A stretch of DNA of 64,000 bases from Psychrobium sp. MM17-31 (GCF_022347785.1 NZ_JAKRGA010000003.1:248001-312000), one strand, 5' to 3'. Shown: positions 19,826 to 31,389, counted from the stretch's first letter. A program made the numbers and translations. Notes: generated from the letters alone by a model not told the origin.

Positions 19826-20566
19826 ATGTTTGATTTTACTTGTCAAAAAAATGCCCTACACGAACGTGTTATTCTTGTTACCGGTGCTGGCGACGGTATC
19901 GGCCGCCAAGCGGCGCTAAGCTATGCTGAGCATGGCGCTACTGTTATTTTATTAGGAAAAACCGTCGCTAAATTAGAAGCAGTTTATGATGAAATCACCA
20001 ATGCGGGTTACCCACAGCCAGCAATTATTCCGCTTGATCTTAAAGGGGCAACGCGTCAAAACTACTTAGATATGGCTGATACCATAGAACAGCAGTTCGG
20101 GCGTTTAGATGGCGTCTTGCACAACGCTTCAATTTTGACGGTACTTTCACCATTTGATGAAATTGAAGAAGATAGTTTCGACGACATTATGCAAGTTAAT
20201 GTCAAAGCGCCATTTATTATGACGCAAGCCCTGTTGCCACTTTTACGCGCAACTAAAAACAGTTCTGTTATTTTCACCTCTAGCGGCGTTGGTCGTAAAG
20301 GGCGCGCATTTTGGGGGGGGTACGCCATTTCTAAATTCGCCACCGAAGGCATGATGGAAACGCTTGCTGATGAAGTGAGTGGTACAAATGTACGCGTTAA
20401 TTCTATTAACCCGGGCGCTACTGCTACCCAAATGCGCTCACGTGCTTATCCAGGTGAAGATGCTAAAACGCTAAAAACACCATTAGAAATTATGCCTGTC
20501 TATTTATATCTAATGTCTGACGACAGCATTGAAACAAACGGACAAGCACTCAACGCACAAAAGTAA
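19826..20566 (+). CDS. yciK: YciK-type short-chain dehydrogenase
   Basis: An SDR oxidoreductase of unknown substrate. It aligns along its whole length with E. coli YciK: cofactor motif LVTGAGDGIGRQAAL, RLDGVLHNAS, Ser in FTSSGVGRKGRAFWG and the catalytic YAISK, then SINPGATATQMR and TPLEIMPVYLYLMSDDS. At 246 residues it is about normal (252 in E. coli). A run of eight G at 20313-20320 encodes Trp-Gly-Gly before the catalytic Tyr and would shift the frame if it slipped. Convergent with the DUF1289 gene. Confidence 0.92.
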   Translation: MFDFTCQKNALHERVILVTGAGDGIGRQAALSYAEHGATVILLGKTVAKLEAVYDEITNAGYPQPAIIPLDLKGATRQNYLDMADTIEQQFGRLDGVLHNASILTVLSPFDEIEEDSFDDIMQVNVKAPFIMTQALLPLLRATKNSSVIFTSSGVGRKGRAFWGGYAISKFATEGMMETLADEVSGTNVRVNSINPGATATQMRSRAYPGEDAKTLKTPLEIMPVYLYLMSDDSIETNGQALNAQK

Positions 20567-20591
20567 TTTAATAAACCCGAACGCTGGTTGA

Positions 20592-20843
20592 TTAAAATAA
20601 GGAAAGGTTTGGTGATGGGGAATCATCACCGCCTTTACTTTGCGATTGCTTTCTGCGCTTACGACGCTGACAGAGGCGAATAACCTTACTTTTGTCAGCG
20701 TCACTCAATCGATGCCAATAAAAGCGTTCATCGCGACTTCGAAAACATCCCTTACAATAGCCGCGATTGTTGACCTCACATATGCCAATGCAAGGACTCT
20801 CGATGGTGAAAAGCTGTAATTGGTCACGCAGTTCATTTTTCAT
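20592..20843 (-). CDS. DUF1289 family small cysteine-rich protein
   Basis: An 83-residue protein with the DUF1289 signature SPCIGICEVNNRGYCKGCFRSRDE, whose four cysteines could bind a metal. A W-x-R-L-S-D-A-D-K stretch follows and the tail is very basic (RRKRRKQSQSK). Function unknown in the family. It is convergent with yciK and divergent from purU; the Shine-Dalgarno sequence is poor. The cysteine block makes it a confident gene. Confidence 0.85.
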   Translation of the reverse strand: MKNELRDQLQLFTIESPCIGICEVNNRGYCKGCFRSRDERFYWHRLSDADKSKVIRLCQRRKRRKQSQSKGGDDSPSPNLSLF

Positions 20844-20991
20844 GCAATTATCATTACCCAGCTTTTATCCCATTACAAGCTAAGATATTACCAATTGCCC
20901 TAACCCTTTGGTCTATTATGATGCCTTAATCGTTTATAACCGCCAATCTCCTGTGCTAGGGTCTGTTAATCCTCATTTTAAATAAGTAATT

Positions 20992-21843
20992 ATGAACAGA
21001 CACTACCGCCTTGTTATTTCCTGCCCCGATCAAATCGGGATCGTTTCAAAAATAAGCCAATTCATTGCCAAGCATCAGGGGTCAATCACCGAAGCTAACC
21101 ATCACACTGACGTTCAAGATAACTGGTTTTTTATGCGCCATAAGATCGCTGCGGACACCTTTCCATTATCACTAGAACAATTTCGCCAAGAGTTCACGCC
21201 GCTTGCTAAGGAGCTAAATCTCGACTGGTCAATTACCGACAGCGGCGTGAAAAATAAAGTCATACTAATGTGCAGCAAAGAATCCCACTGTTTGGTTGAT
21301 ATTCTCAATCAATGGCATAGTGGCGATCTCGATTGTGATATCTCATGCGTTATTTCTAATCATCCAGATTTTAGTGAACTTGTTAAATGGTACGGTATTC
21401 CCTATCACCATGTACCAGTGACACGAGATAAATCGATTCACTTTAATCAAATCACTGAGCTGATTGATAAATACGATAGCGACACAGTGGTGCTCGCGCG
21501 CTACATGCAAATATTGCCCAGTAACATGTGCGATCGCTTTCATCATCAAATCATTAATATTCACCATAGTTTTCTACCGTCTTTTGTCGGTGCTAAACCT
21601 TATCACCAAGCCTATAACCGTGGAGTTAAACTCATTGGCGCGACCTGCCATTATGTCACGCAAGACTTAGATGAAGGCCCAATCATTGAACAAGACGTTG
21701 CACGAGTGAGTCATCGCATGACACCACAGGACATGGTGCGATTAGGGAAAGATGTCGAAAAGCGCGTTCTTTCTAACGGCCTTAGAATGCACCTTGAAGG
21801 TCGTGTTATAGTGCACGACAACAAAACAATAATATTGGATTAG
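20992..21843 (+). CDS. purU: Formyltetrahydrofolate deformylase
   Basis: Hydrolyses 10-formyl-THF to THF and formate, balancing one-carbon pools and feeding formate to purine synthesis. An N-terminal ACT domain (RLVISCPDQIGIVSKISQFI, residues 5-80) precedes a formyltransferase fold with the PurU-type IINIHHSFLPSF motif and VTQDLDEGP supplying the catalytic Asp. At 283 residues it is close to E. coli PurU (280). gloB begins two bases after its stop codon, so they are probably co-transcribed. Confidence 0.96.
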   Translation: MNRHYRLVISCPDQIGIVSKISQFIAKHQGSITEANHHTDVQDNWFFMRHKIAADTFPLSLEQFRQEFTPLAKELNLDWSITDSGVKNKVILMCSKESHCLVDILNQWHSGDLDCDISCVISNHPDFSELVKWYGIPYHHVPVTRDKSIHFNQITELIDKYDSDTVVLARYMQILPSNMCDRFHHQIINIHHSFLPSFVGAKPYHQAYNRGVKLIGATCHYVTQDLDEGPIIEQDVARVSHRMTPQDMVRLGKDVEKRVLSNGLRMHLEGRVIVHDNKTIILD

Positions 21844-21845
21844 CA

Positions 21846-22637
21846 ATGTCATCACTCTACCAAGTTGAAGGTATCAAGGCCTTCAACGACAACTATATTT
21901 GGGCGATCACTAAAACGGATAACAATCACTGTGTTGTCGTTGATCCCGGCTCAGCAAAAGAAGTTATCAGTTTCTTAGAGCAACATCAGCTGCAACTTAC
22001 CGCGATTTTAATTACCCACCATCACAACGATCACATCGGTGGCGTGCCAACGCTCACCGAGCGATTCCCCGATGTTGTGGTTTACGGCCCATCTAAGGAA
22101 GCACAAAGAGTCGTGCAACAACCGCTATCACAAGATGATGTCATCACCATTGAGTCTCTTGGCTTAACGTTAAAAGTGCTTGATGTGCCGGGACACACGC
22201 TCGGCCATATAGCTTATTGTGATAACCATTCACTATTTTGCGGTGATACGCTGTTTTCAGGAGGATGTGGGCGTATGTTTGAAGGCGATCCCTCGATGTT
22301 TTCATCATCACTAAAAAAACTTTCACAGTTGCCAACAACGACCAAGGTTTATTGTGCTCACGAATACACCTTAAGCAATTTAAAATTTGCAAAGTCCGTC
22401 TTACCAACAGCTAGCGAATTAGATGACTACATTGCTCATTGTAATCACCAACGCGAGCGCGACTTACCAACAATTCCAAGTAACATCAACACTGAACTTG
22501 CCATCAATCCTTTTATGCGCCTTAATGATCCAACTTTAATTGATTCACTCAATCAACAATTTGATTTATCACTGTCAATAAATGGCGATATTAGTGAAAC
22601 CTTTAAATGGTTAAGGCACTGGAAAGATACCTTTTAG
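21846..22637 (+). CDS. gloB: Hydroxyacylglutathione hydrolase (glyoxalase II)
   Basis: Hydrolyses S-lactoylglutathione to lactate and glutathione in methylglyoxal detoxification. It is a metallo-beta-lactamase fold with the binuclear metal motif THHHNDHIGG (about residues 56-65), further ligands in VPGHTLGHIAY and FCGDTLF, and the KVYCAHEYTL segment. The C-terminal glyoxalase II domain (NPFMR) is complete. 263 residues. Immediately follows purU. Confidence 0.95.
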   Translation: MSSLYQVEGIKAFNDNYIWAITKTDNNHCVVVDPGSAKEVISFLEQHQLQLTAILITHHHNDHIGGVPTLTERFPDVVVYGPSKEAQRVVQQPLSQDDVITIESLGLTLKVLDVPGHTLGHIAYCDNHSLFCGDTLFSGGCGRMFEGDPSMFSSSLKKLSQLPTTTKVYCAHEYTLSNLKFAKSVLPTASELDDYIAHCNHQRERDLPTIPSNINTELAINPFMRLNDPTLIDSLNQQFDLSLSINGDISETFKWLRHWKDTF

Positions 22638-22727
22638 CAAAATAGCGTCTATTGAACTTTTCTAGCGCTATAGCTTTTGCTGACATTGCGATACAATAGC
22701 GCGATTTTATTGTTTTTGGATTTTCTT

Positions 22728-24311
22728 TTGAACAAAGTTAAGCATTTAGTATTTCCCACATTATTCTTTTCTGGATTAATGGGCTGTCAGTCTACGACGG
22801 CACCAAAACACCAACCAATTGCAGCTCAACCCGTTGTGGAACAACCTGCACCTATTGTTGTTGAAGAAGTTGCCCCTATTGCTGTTGTCAAAGCACCTAC
22901 CCCGCAAGAAGTTGAAAACCTGTGGTATAGAATCCAAATGCAGTTTTCGCTACCGCACGAAGATAAAAAGGCGGTAACCAGTCAATTAAACTGGTACAAG
23001 AAACATCCAAAATATATCCAACGCATGTCAAACCGCGCGGCGCCGTATTTGTTCTTTATCGTCGAAGAAGTTGAGCGACGCGACATGCCTTTAGAGATCG
23101 CCCTACTACCGATTGTGGAAAGTGCTTTTGATCCTTTTGCCTATTCACATGGCGCGGCCTCAGGGATGTGGCAAATCATTGGCGATACAGGCAAACGTTT
23201 CGGATTAAAAAGCAATTGGTGGTATGACGGACGTCGTGACATTGTTGCATCGACCCACGCGGCTTTAGACTACTTACAGTTTTTACATAAGCACTTTAAA
23301 GGCGACTGGTTACATGCGTTAGCCGCCTATAACTCAGGTGAAGGTCGTGTCGGTCGAGCTATTCGCAAAAACAAAAAACTCGGAAAGCCTACCGATTTTT
23401 GGTCGTTGAAACTACCAGCTGAAACGCGAGACTATGTGCCTAAACTCCTTGCTTTGGCAAAGTTGCTAGACGATCCTAAAAAATACAACCTTGTTTGGCC
23501 AACGTTACCTAACACACAACAAGTTGCAGAGGTAAGTACAGGATCGCAAATTGACCTTGCGCTAGCAGCTAAGTTAGCCGACATGGAATTAAAAGCTCTT
23601 TATAAACTCAACCCAGGGTTTAATCGATGGGCGACTCCACCAAATGGTGATGTTAAACTGCTACTACCCTTAGCCAAATCAGAGACATTTAAACAAGCAT
23701 TGGCAAAGACGCCTAAAAAAGACCGTTTACACTGGACTCGTTACCAAATTAAAAATGGCGACACGCTTGGCCAGATAGCACAACGTCATCAAACGACAGC
23801 ATCTATCATACGCCAAATCAACAATTTAAGCGGTAATAATATTCGTGCGGGTAAACATCTACTAATCCCGATCGCTGCGAACAACCTTAGCGATTATCAG
23901 CTTTCCGCTGATTCACGATTAGCAGCGACGCAGAACAAAAAGCGCGGCCAGTTAAAAACGACGCATATCGTACAATCAGGCGATAACTTATGGGATATCG
24001 CGCGCAAATATAAGGTAAGCCATCGCAGTATTGCCAAATGGAATGGCATGGCACCTACTGATAATCTGCGCCTTGGCAAGAAATTAGTAATCTGGCTGGA
24101 TGGAAAACACACATCGACAGGGCCTGGTAATAAAGTTGTTCGTACCATTACTTATCGCGTTAAAAACGGTGACTCTATCGCCCGAATCGCCCAAAAATTT
24201 AATTTGAAAGTAAAAGATGTCGTTAAATGGAATGCTTTAAATGTTAAAAAGTATTTACAACCAGGACAGCGCTTAAAGCTAAAAGTTGATGTGACGCAAA
24301 TCAACTCATAA
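22728..24311 (+). CDS. mltD: Membrane-bound lytic murein transglycosylase D
   Basis: A lipoprotein that cleaves peptidoglycan glycan strands. TTG 22728 with GGA seven nt upstream gives a signal peptide with lipobox LMGC (Cys20). The SLT domain has catalytic Glu131 in LPIVESAFDPFAYS, followed by GAASGMWQIIGDTG and AAYNSGEGRVGRAI. Three LysM repeats follow (starting YQIKNGDTLGQIA, HIVQSGDNLWDIA and YRVKNGDSIARIA), one more than E. coli MltD. Upstream in-frame codons are hydrophobic but would put two hydrophobic segments before the lipobox. A TACAAT -10-like box is at 22691-22696. Confidence 0.94.
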   Translation: MNKVKHLVFPTLFFSGLMGCQSTTAPKHQPIAAQPVVEQPAPIVVEEVAPIAVVKAPTPQEVENLWYRIQMQFSLPHEDKKAVTSQLNWYKKHPKYIQRMSNRAAPYLFFIVEEVERRDMPLEIALLPIVESAFDPFAYSHGAASGMWQIIGDTGKRFGLKSNWWYDGRRDIVASTHAALDYLQFLHKHFKGDWLHALAAYNSGEGRVGRAIRKNKKLGKPTDFWSLKLPAETRDYVPKLLALAKLLDDPKKYNLVWPTLPNTQQVAEVSTGSQIDLALAAKLADMELKALYKLNPGFNRWATPPNGDVKLLLPLAKSETFKQALAKTPKKDRLHWTRYQIKNGDTLGQIAQRHQTTASIIRQINNLSGNNIRAGKHLLIPIAANNLSDYQLSADSRLAATQNKKRGQLKTTHIVQSGDNLWDIARKYKVSHRSIAKWNGMAPTDNLRLGKKLVIWLDGKHTSTGPGNKVVRTITYRVKNGDSIARIAQKFNLKVKDVVKWNALNVKKYLQPGQRLKLKVDVTQINS

Positions 24312-24377
24312 CCAATTTATATTTAAAAATTAGAAACTTAAGTAAAGTCATGCACGATTAATCGATATTAAACAGAT

Positions 24378-24393
24378 GTTTCCTTTTGGAAAC
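24378..24393. repeat. Palindrome upstream of sdaA
   Basis: GTTTCC-TTTT-GGAAAC inverted repeat, followed directly by a further GTTTCC (24394-24399). It lies about 40 bp upstream of the likely sdaA -35 box and could be an operator. No regulator is recognised. Confidence 0.35.
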
Positions 24394-24429
24394 GTTTCCT
24401 CAAATGTGAAAAAAAAGATACTTATTTTG

Positions 24430-24458
24430 TTGGGTCTCATTGATGGCTAGTGTAAGAT
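24430..24458 (+). promoter_or_regulatory. Candidate promoter of sdaA
   Basis: TTGGGT (24430-24435), a 17-nt spacer and TAAGAT (24453-24458), 36 bp before the sdaA ATG. Each hexamer matches four of six consensus bases. Confidence 0.35.
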
Positions 24459-24494
24459 ACGTCAGATAATAATAGATGAGCAACAGAGAAAGTT

Positions 24495-25868
24495 ATGATC
24501 AGTGTATTTGATATGTTTAGTATTGGCATAGGGCCATCGAGTTCCCATACCGTTGGTCCAATGCGTGCAGCGTTTAGATTTACACAGGATTTAGAAAGCC
24601 TAAATCATCTCGACGATACCACCCACGTTAAAACCGAGTTATACGGTTCACTAGGCCAAACTGGTATCGGCCACGGCACTGGTAAAGCCGTCATCCTCGG
24701 ATTAGCTGGTTTTGAGCCAGAAACTATTGATCCAGAAATTATTGATACCTTTTTAGAGCAAGTCGACAAAGAAGAAACCATCAACCTACTCGGTCGTCAT
24801 CAAACAGACTTCCCGCGTAAAAACGCCATTGTTTTCCATCGCCGTAAGAGCCTTCCTCTACATGCTAACGCGATGGAGCTATTTGCCTATAACGGAGACG
24901 ATCTACTCTTTAGTAAGGTGTACTACTCTATCGGCGGCGGCTTTATTGTCGACGAAGAGGAAATGAAAACCTTCAGTAAAGAAAAGTCAGATACCAATAT
25001 TGCAAAATACCCTTTTAACACCTCTGAAGAATTACTTGCCCAATGTAACAAGCATGGCCTTAGTATTTCTGCCCTGATGATGGCCAATGAAACCGTATTG
25101 GCACCGGAAGCAGACGTGTCAGAGCGTTTGGCAGGTATTTGGCACACCATGCGAGCTTCTGTTGAACGTGGCTGTCGCCGTGAAGGCATTTTACCTGGCG
25201 GTTTAAAACTGCGCCGCCGAGCCGCTAGTTTACATCGCCGCTTAAAAGTTGAAGAAGGCAGTAACGTTGATCCTCTATCGGCAATCGATTGGGTCAACCT
25301 CTTTGCGATGGCCGTTAACGAAGAAAACGCCGCTGGTGGACAAGTAGTAACAGCGCCAACTAACGGCGCGGCGGGAATTATTCCAGCAGTATTGTGTTAT
25401 TTTGATAAGTTCATTCAACCTGTTGATGATGAAATTGCAGTGCGTTACTTACTCACTTCTGCTGCCATCGGTATTCTATACAAGAAAAATGCTTCTATTT
25501 CTGGTGCTGAGGTTGGTTGTCAAGGTGAAGTGGGCGTTGCTTGTTCAATGGCCGCAGCAGGTTTAACTGAAATCATGGGCGGCACTATTGATAATGTGGA
25601 AAACGCGGCCGAAGTTGGTATGGAGCATAACCTAGGTTTAACTTGTGATCCCGTAGGCGGTTTGGTACAGGTTCCTTGTATCGAACGTAACGCGATGGGG
25701 GCTGTAAAAGCAATTAATGCATCGCGTATCGCCATGCGCGGTGACGGTCAACACAAAGTATCCTTGGATAAAGTTATCAAAACCATGTGGGATACTGGTA
25801 ACGATATGAAGAGTAAATACAAAGAAACTGCACGCGGTGGTTTGGCAGTTAATATCGTTGAGTGTTAA
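24495..25868 (+). CDS. sdaA: L-serine ammonia-lyase (iron-sulfur)
   Basis: Deaminates L-serine to pyruvate and ammonia with an oxygen-sensitive [4Fe-4S] cluster. At 457 residues it is the single-chain type: N-terminal regulatory domain ([21 protein letters not shown]) and catalytic domain with cluster-region cysteines in [19 protein letters not shown] and VPCIERN. The final residue is Cys457 (VNIVEC), consistent with the tail-in-mouth cluster ligand described for the Legionella enzyme. It is the only gene between mltD and the convergent cysB. Confidence 0.95.
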   Translation: MISVFDMFSIGIGPSSSHTVGPMRAAFRFTQDLESLNHLDDTTHVKTELYGSLGQTGIGHGTGKAVILGLAGFEPETIDPEIIDTFLEQVDKEETINLLGRHQTDFPRKNAIVFHRRKSLPLHANAMELFAYNGDDLLFSKVYYSIGGGFIVDEEEMKTFSKEKSDTNIAKYPFNTSEELLAQCNKHGLSISALMMANETVLAPEADVSERLAGIWHTMRASVERGCRREGILPGGLKLRRRAASLHRRLKVEEGSNVDPLSAIDWVNLFAMAVNEENAAGGQVVTAPTNGAAGIIPAVLCYFDKFIQPVDDEIAVRYLLTSAAIGILYKKNASISGAEVGCQGEVGVACSMAAAGLTEIMGGTIDNVENAAEVGMEHNLGLTCDPVGGLVQVPCIERNAMGAVKAINASRIAMRGDGQHKVSLDKVIKTMWDTGNDMKSKYKETARGGLAVNIVEC

Positions 25869-25896
25869 TTTCTCAATTTCTAACAAATAAAATAAC

Positions 25897-25926
25897 AAAA
25901 AAAGCGGCTGTTAAGCCGCTTTTTTA
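25897..25926. terminator. Bidirectional terminator between sdaA and cysB
   Basis: Stem AGCGGCT/AGCCGCT with a GTTA loop (25903-25920), flanked by an A run and a T run, between convergent genes. Confidence 0.9.
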
Positions 25927-25947
25927 TTGTAGCCTATTGGATGTTGA

Positions 25948-26997
<1,050 letters not shown>

Positions 26998-27182
26998 CTA
27001 ATTGGTTATAACAAGACTAAATATAAATCATAAACAGAATATAGCAAGACAAATTCTCAGTTAATTTAACCCAGTCTTGAGATTCATAGTTTTCATTATC
27101 GGTTTGCGCTAGATTTTTGCTATTAACAAGCGGTATGATAGGAAGCACATGCGTGTAACGCCTTTTTTTATAAGACATATTT

Positions 27183-27878
27183 ATGAGTAAATCAGATAAT
27201 AACAATATAGATTACAAGAAGATCTTATCGGCTATCAGCTACGACATGCGAAACTCATTAACTCTGATGTTTCAGTCATTACAAACCATTGCCAATCAAC
27301 CTCAAGCAACCAAGACTTTAAGTGGTGATGAACTATCAGACATCAATTATCAGGTGCAGCGCCTCAACGGCAATCTCACGCAATTGATGGCCTTATATAA
27401 TGTTGAAGAAGACAGATTGATGATTAACTCAACCGATGAGCTAGTCAGTGATGTGATTGAAACTGCTGTATTCCAAAACGATCTCTACACCCAAAGTAAA
27501 GGCATCCAAATTAATATTAATGTTGAAGATGAACTTCACTGGTGCCTCGACCGCGACTTAATCGCTTACCTTATTGATGACGTATTAAGTAACGCTATTC
27601 GCTATTCAACGGCTGCCATTGATATAGACGTCAAAATCCTCGACCAAAAGCTATACATTGCTATCTCTGATGACTCTTCAGGTTATCCAGAAAAAATGAT
27701 TGAAGCGGCAGCAGCCCCCATCAACGATTTAGCGTCACAATTTGGAAGAATGGGTATCGGCTTACTCTTTTCAAAACTCATTGTCCTGTCTCACAACAAT
27801 TACGGCGACAACGGCGAACTTATCCTACAAAACGATGGTAAATTAGGTGGCAGCACCTTTACCATAGTATTGCCATAA
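27183..27878 (+). CDS. Histidine-kinase-like protein lacking the phospho-acceptor His
   Basis: A soluble 231-residue protein built like the transmitter part of a sensor kinase, with no sensor or membrane segment. A HisKA-like helix has ISYDMRNSLTLM where kinases read SHELRTPLT; the His is Tyr20. An ATPase domain follows: N-box LIDDVLSNAIRYS (Asn137), a weak G1 box (ISDDSSGYPE) and G2 box GRMGIGLLFSKLIV. It may bind ATP, but classical autophosphorylation is not expected. No response regulator gene is nearby. The next gene follows after 15 bp and is likely co-transcribed. Role unknown; a scaffold or anti-sigma-like function is possible. Confidence 0.7.
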   Translation: MSKSDNNNIDYKKILSAISYDMRNSLTLMFQSLQTIANQPQATKTLSGDELSDINYQVQRLNGNLTQLMALYNVEEDRLMINSTDELVSDVIETAVFQNDLYTQSKGIQININVEDELHWCLDRDLIAYLIDDVLSNAIRYSTAAIDIDVKILDQKLYIAISDDSSGYPEKMIEAAAAPINDLASQFGRMGIGLLFSKLIVLSHNNYGDNGELILQNDGKLGGSTFTIVLP

Positions 27879-27893
27879 CTATAAGGACCATTA

Positions 27894-28658
27894 ATGACAG
27901 TTTATATTATTGCAGGCGTAGGCTTCTTAGTATTGATGGTTATTGTCATGACCGTCATGCAGCAACAGCGCAAACGCGTCGAGTCAGAAAAGCGCACCGA
28001 AGTAGCACGTTTAACACTGACTATTGATGAAACCGAAGATCTGCTAAGCCGTATCACCAATATCCCGGTGACAAAAGCATTAATGATCATCATGCACAAT
28101 CGTATTTTAGAAACACAAAAGGCAATTCTAGCCATTAATAATGACAGAACTATTGCTGCACAGGTTAATGACCGTCAACAATTGATAGAATCAATAGGCA
28201 ATTCATTCCAATCTCAAGGCCTAGACACTTTTAGATTACCCAATGACGACCGTGAAATTCTGCAAATGGTTCAGCTTATCAAGAAGTTAAAGGGTCTGAT
28301 CAACAGTGAACACAAACGCGGCCGAATTAATCCAGATGTTTTTGGTAATGAAATCAAACGTGCCGATTTAATGCAGATCCGTATTAACATCAATTCAATT
28401 ATTTCGAGAGCGCGCGGTGCGATGGAAGCTAAGCAATCAGGCTCAGCCCGTACATACTTAGATAAAGCAATCAAAACCCTTAAAGCCATAAACTCTGAAG
28501 GCGACGGTTTTGTTTCTTCTAAATTAGAAGAGGCTGAAGGAATGTTAGCTCAGCTCAATCAAGTTAAAATTGATCGTGATGAACGTGTTAAGAAAGAGCA
28601 AGAAGAGAAATCGAGTACCGACTTAGACATTTTATTCCAGCCTAAAAAGAAATGGTAA
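27894..28658 (+). CDS. Membrane-anchored coiled-coil protein of unknown function
   Basis: A 254-residue protein with one N-terminal transmembrane helix (residues 3-22, IIAGVGFLVLMVIVMTVM) and a long cytoplasmic helical region rich in charged residues. A repeat-like segment (GAMEAKQSGSARTYLDKAIKTLKAI) has TPR flavour, and the tail is FQPKKKW. I do not recognise the family. It is 15 bp after the His-less kinase-like gene, with a spaced ribosome site (AAGGACC), and convergent with topA. The tight pairing suggests the two act together, perhaps with this protein tethering its partner to the membrane. Confidence 0.7.
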   Translation: MTVYIIAGVGFLVLMVIVMTVMQQQRKRVESEKRTEVARLTLTIDETEDLLSRITNIPVTKALMIIMHNRILETQKAILAINNDRTIAAQVNDRQQLIESIGNSFQSQGLDTFRLPNDDREILQMVQLIKKLKGLINSEHKRGRINPDVFGNEIKRADLMQIRININSIISRARGAMEAKQSGSARTYLDKAIKTLKAINSEGDGFVSSKLEEAEGMLAQLNQVKIDRDERVKKEQEEKSSTDLDILFQPKKKW

Positions 28659-28694
28659 TGCTCTATTGTTATTTTGATTACTAGATTCAACACA

Positions 28695-28726
28695 TAAAAA
28701 AACCGCTAATATTAGCGGTTTTTTTA
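28695..28726. terminator. Bidirectional terminator before topA
   Basis: A perfect palindrome centred on AACCGCTAATATTAGCGGTT, with A run left and T run right, between convergent genes. Confidence 0.9.
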
Positions 28727-28743
28727 TGGTTCTATGAAACGCC

Positions 28744-31389
28744 CTACTTTTTCTTGGCAGCGCGTTTCACTTTTTGATGCTCAACCCATTTACCGTCTTC
28801 GTAGGTAGCGGTCCAGCCAGTCGCTTTCTTTTCAATCTCAGTCATAACGTACTGTGATTTGTTCTTACGACTGTAACGCACGATAGCGAGATTTCCTTCG
28901 CTGTCTTTTTGCGGTGCATCCGCTAAGTAGTGAAACTTCGGTGAAATACGATCTCTAAAGCGATGTAACTCAGCTACCTGTGGTGCTCGTGTTTCACGTG
29001 CTTTCGGGAATGTATGCGCAGCAAGGAAAATCCCTGACGCACCATCGCGCAGCACAAAATAAGCATCACTCTTGTCACAAGGCAGCTCTGGTAAATGCAC
29101 TGGATCTTCCTTCGGTGGCGCTACTTCGCCATTTTTCAGTAATTTACGGGTGTTTTTACACTCGTCGACATTAGTACAAGCAAAGTACTTACCAAAACGA
29201 CCGTTCTTAAGTTCCATGTCATGGCTACAGCGGTCACATTCGATAAGTGGACCATCATAACCTTTGATTTTAAAGGTACCAGCTTCTATCTCCGTGCCAC
29301 TACACGCAGGGTTATTACCACAAACATGAAGCTTACGAGTTTCATCAACAAGATAAGAATCCATAGTAGTGTCACACACTTTACAACGACGACGTTGCAT
29401 TAACGCTTTATTTTCTTCGTCGTCATCAGCGGCTACAACATCATCACCGGATGTTAAATTGATGGTTGTTTTACAACGCTCTTTTGGCGGTAAGTCATAA
29501 CCAGAACAACCAAGGAATACCCCTGTTGTTCCTGTGCGAATACCCATCTTGCGCTCACAGCTCGGACAGTCGATGTCGGTTAGCACCATGTCATTAGGAC
29601 GCATACCGCCTTGCTCTGGATCTAAATTCGCTTGATCAAGCTGTTTAGTGAACCCTTGATAGAAATTATTCAGCGATTCTTTCCAGTCCATTCCACCGTT
29701 AGCGATTTGGTCGAGCTCTTCTTCCATTTGCGCGGTGAAATCGTATGACAGTAACTCAGTGAAATTTTCGTTGAGACGATCGGTCACTATCTCGCCCATC
29801 TTCTCTGCAAAGAAGCGACGATTTTCAACGCGCGCATAACCGCGGTCTTGAATAGTAGAAATGATTGAGGCGTATGTAGAAGGACGACCGATACCACGTT
29901 TTTCTAGCTCTTTTACTAAACTTGCTTCATTAAAACGCGCTGTCGGCTTAGTAAAATGTTGCTTAGGATCTAGCTTCTCAAGGTTTAATGTATTGCCTAC
30001 ATTAACTGCTGGAAGATTCACATCTTCCTCAGCTTTACGCTTAACTGCAGTCTGAACGCGCGTCCAACCATCAAACTTGATAATACGACCAGTCGCTTTC
30101 AACTCATATTTGTCGGCAGCAACTTTCAACGTTGTCACATCATATTTAGCAGGTGTCATTTGACAAGCCACGAATTGGCGCCAAATTAACTCGTATAAAC
30201 GCTCAGCATCGCGCTCCATTTTAGTTAACGATGTTGCGCTGCGAGTGACATCACTTGGACGGATCGCCTCATGCGCCTCTTGCGCGCCCTCTTTACTGCC
30301 GTAGTAATTAGGTGAATCTGGTAAATAAGATTTACCGTATTCTTTTTCAATATGCCCGCGCGCTGCTTCAATGGCATCTTTACTTAAGTTAGTAGAATCG
30401 GTACGCATATAAGTGATGTAACCGGCTTCATAAAGTCGCTGGGCTAACATCATGGTTTTCTTAACGCCAAAACCTAAACGCGTACTAGCTGCTTGCTGCA
30501 ATGTTGAAGTAATAAAAGGTGCTGATGGGCGCGATTGACTTGGTTTATCTTCGCGAGAGCTCACCGTATAAGTCGCGTCTTTTAATGCAGCTAGCGCTGT
30601 ATTAGATTCTGTTTCATTGACAGGTTTAAAGGTTTTACCGTCAACCTTAGTCACTTTCATTGTTAACGCTTGTGTATCGTCGGTCGTTAACTGGGCGTGC
30701 ATATCCCAAAATTCTTCAGGGTTAAAGGCTTTAATCTCGCGCTCGCGCTCAACGACAAGCTTCACAGCTACTGATTGAACACGGCCAGCAGATAAACCAC
30801 GCGCTACTTTTTTCCATAGCAGTGGCGACACCATATAACCCACGACACGATCGAGGAAACGTCGAGCCTGTTGGGCGTTAACACCATCAATATTTAATTC
30901 AGTTGGTGTGTCGAAAGCTTCGCTAATCGCGTTTTTAGTGATTTCATTAAACACCACGCGCTTAAAGCGACTATCATCACCACCAATCACTTCGCGTAGG
31001 TGCCAAGCGATTGCTTCCCCTTCTCTATCCAAATCCGATGCGAGATAAACATAATCGGCTTTTTCGGCAAGTGATTGTAGCTCGCTAACGACTTTTTCTT
31101 TCCCGGGTAGGATCTCGTAATGGGCATCCCAACCGCCTTCTGGATCGATACCCATACGGTTAATGAGCTGCTGCTTATCACGCGCAGCTTTATATTTAGC
31201 TTTGGCCTCAGGCGCCATTTTACGAACTTCAGCAGGTGTCTTAGTAAACTTATTCTTTTTTACTGCACCAGAAGTGGGTAAATCACGAATGTGACCCACT
31301 GATGACTTTACAATGAAGTCTTTACCTAAATATTTGTTAATAGTTTTCGCTTTAGCTGGCGATTCCACTATTACTAATGATCTTCCCAT
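28744..31389 (-). CDS. topA: DNA topoisomerase I
   Basis: Relaxes negative supercoils through a single-strand break. The TOPRIM domain starts at residue 3 ([14 protein letters not shown]) with acidic residues in [15 protein letters not shown]. The active-site Tyr327 is in [11 protein letters not shown]-terminal zinc-ribbon repeats have paired cysteines ([27 protein letters not shown]). The end is lysine-rich (KVKRAAKKK), as usual for DNA contact. 881 residues compares with 865 in E. coli. ATG start at 31389; monocistronic by context. Confidence 0.97.
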   Translation of the reverse strand: MGRSLVIVESPAKAKTINKYLGKDFIVKSSVGHIRDLPTSGAVKKNKFTKTPAEVRKMAPEAKAKYKAARDKQQLINRMGIDPEGGWDAHYEILPGKEKVVSELQSLAEKADYVYLASDLDREGEAIAWHLREVIGGDDSRFKRVVFNEITKNAISEAFDTPTELNIDGVNAQQARRFLDRVVGYMVSPLLWKKVARGLSAGRVQSVAVKLVVEREREIKAFNPEEFWDMHAQLTTDDTQALTMKVTKVDGKTFKPVNETESNTALAALKDATYTVSSREDKPSQSRPSAPFITSTLQQAASTRLGFGVKKTMMLAQRLYEAGYITYMRTDSTNLSKDAIEAARGHIEKEYGKSYLPDSPNYYGSKEGAQEAHEAIRPSDVTRSATSLTKMERDAERLYELIWRQFVACQMTPAKYDVTTLKVAADKYELKATGRIIKFDGWTRVQTAVKRKAEEDVNLPAVNVGNTLNLEKLDPKQHFTKPTARFNEASLVKELEKRGIGRPSTYASIISTIQDRGYARVENRRFFAEKMGEIVTDRLNENFTELLSYDFTAQMEEELDQIANGGMDWKESLNNFYQGFTKQLDQANLDPEQGGMRPNDMVLTDIDCPSCERKMGIRTGTTGVFLGCSGYDLPPKERCKTTINLTSGDDVVAADDDEENKALMQRRRCKVCDTTMDSYLVDETRKLHVCGNNPACSGTEIEAGTFKIKGYDGPLIECDRCSHDMELKNGRFGKYFACTNVDECKNTRKLLKNGEVAPPKEDPVHLPELPCDKSDAYFVLRDGASGIFLAAHTFPKARETRAPQVAELHRFRDRISPKFHYLADAPQKDSEGNLAIVRYSRKNKSQYVMTEIEKKATGWTATYEDGKWVEHQKVKRAAKKK

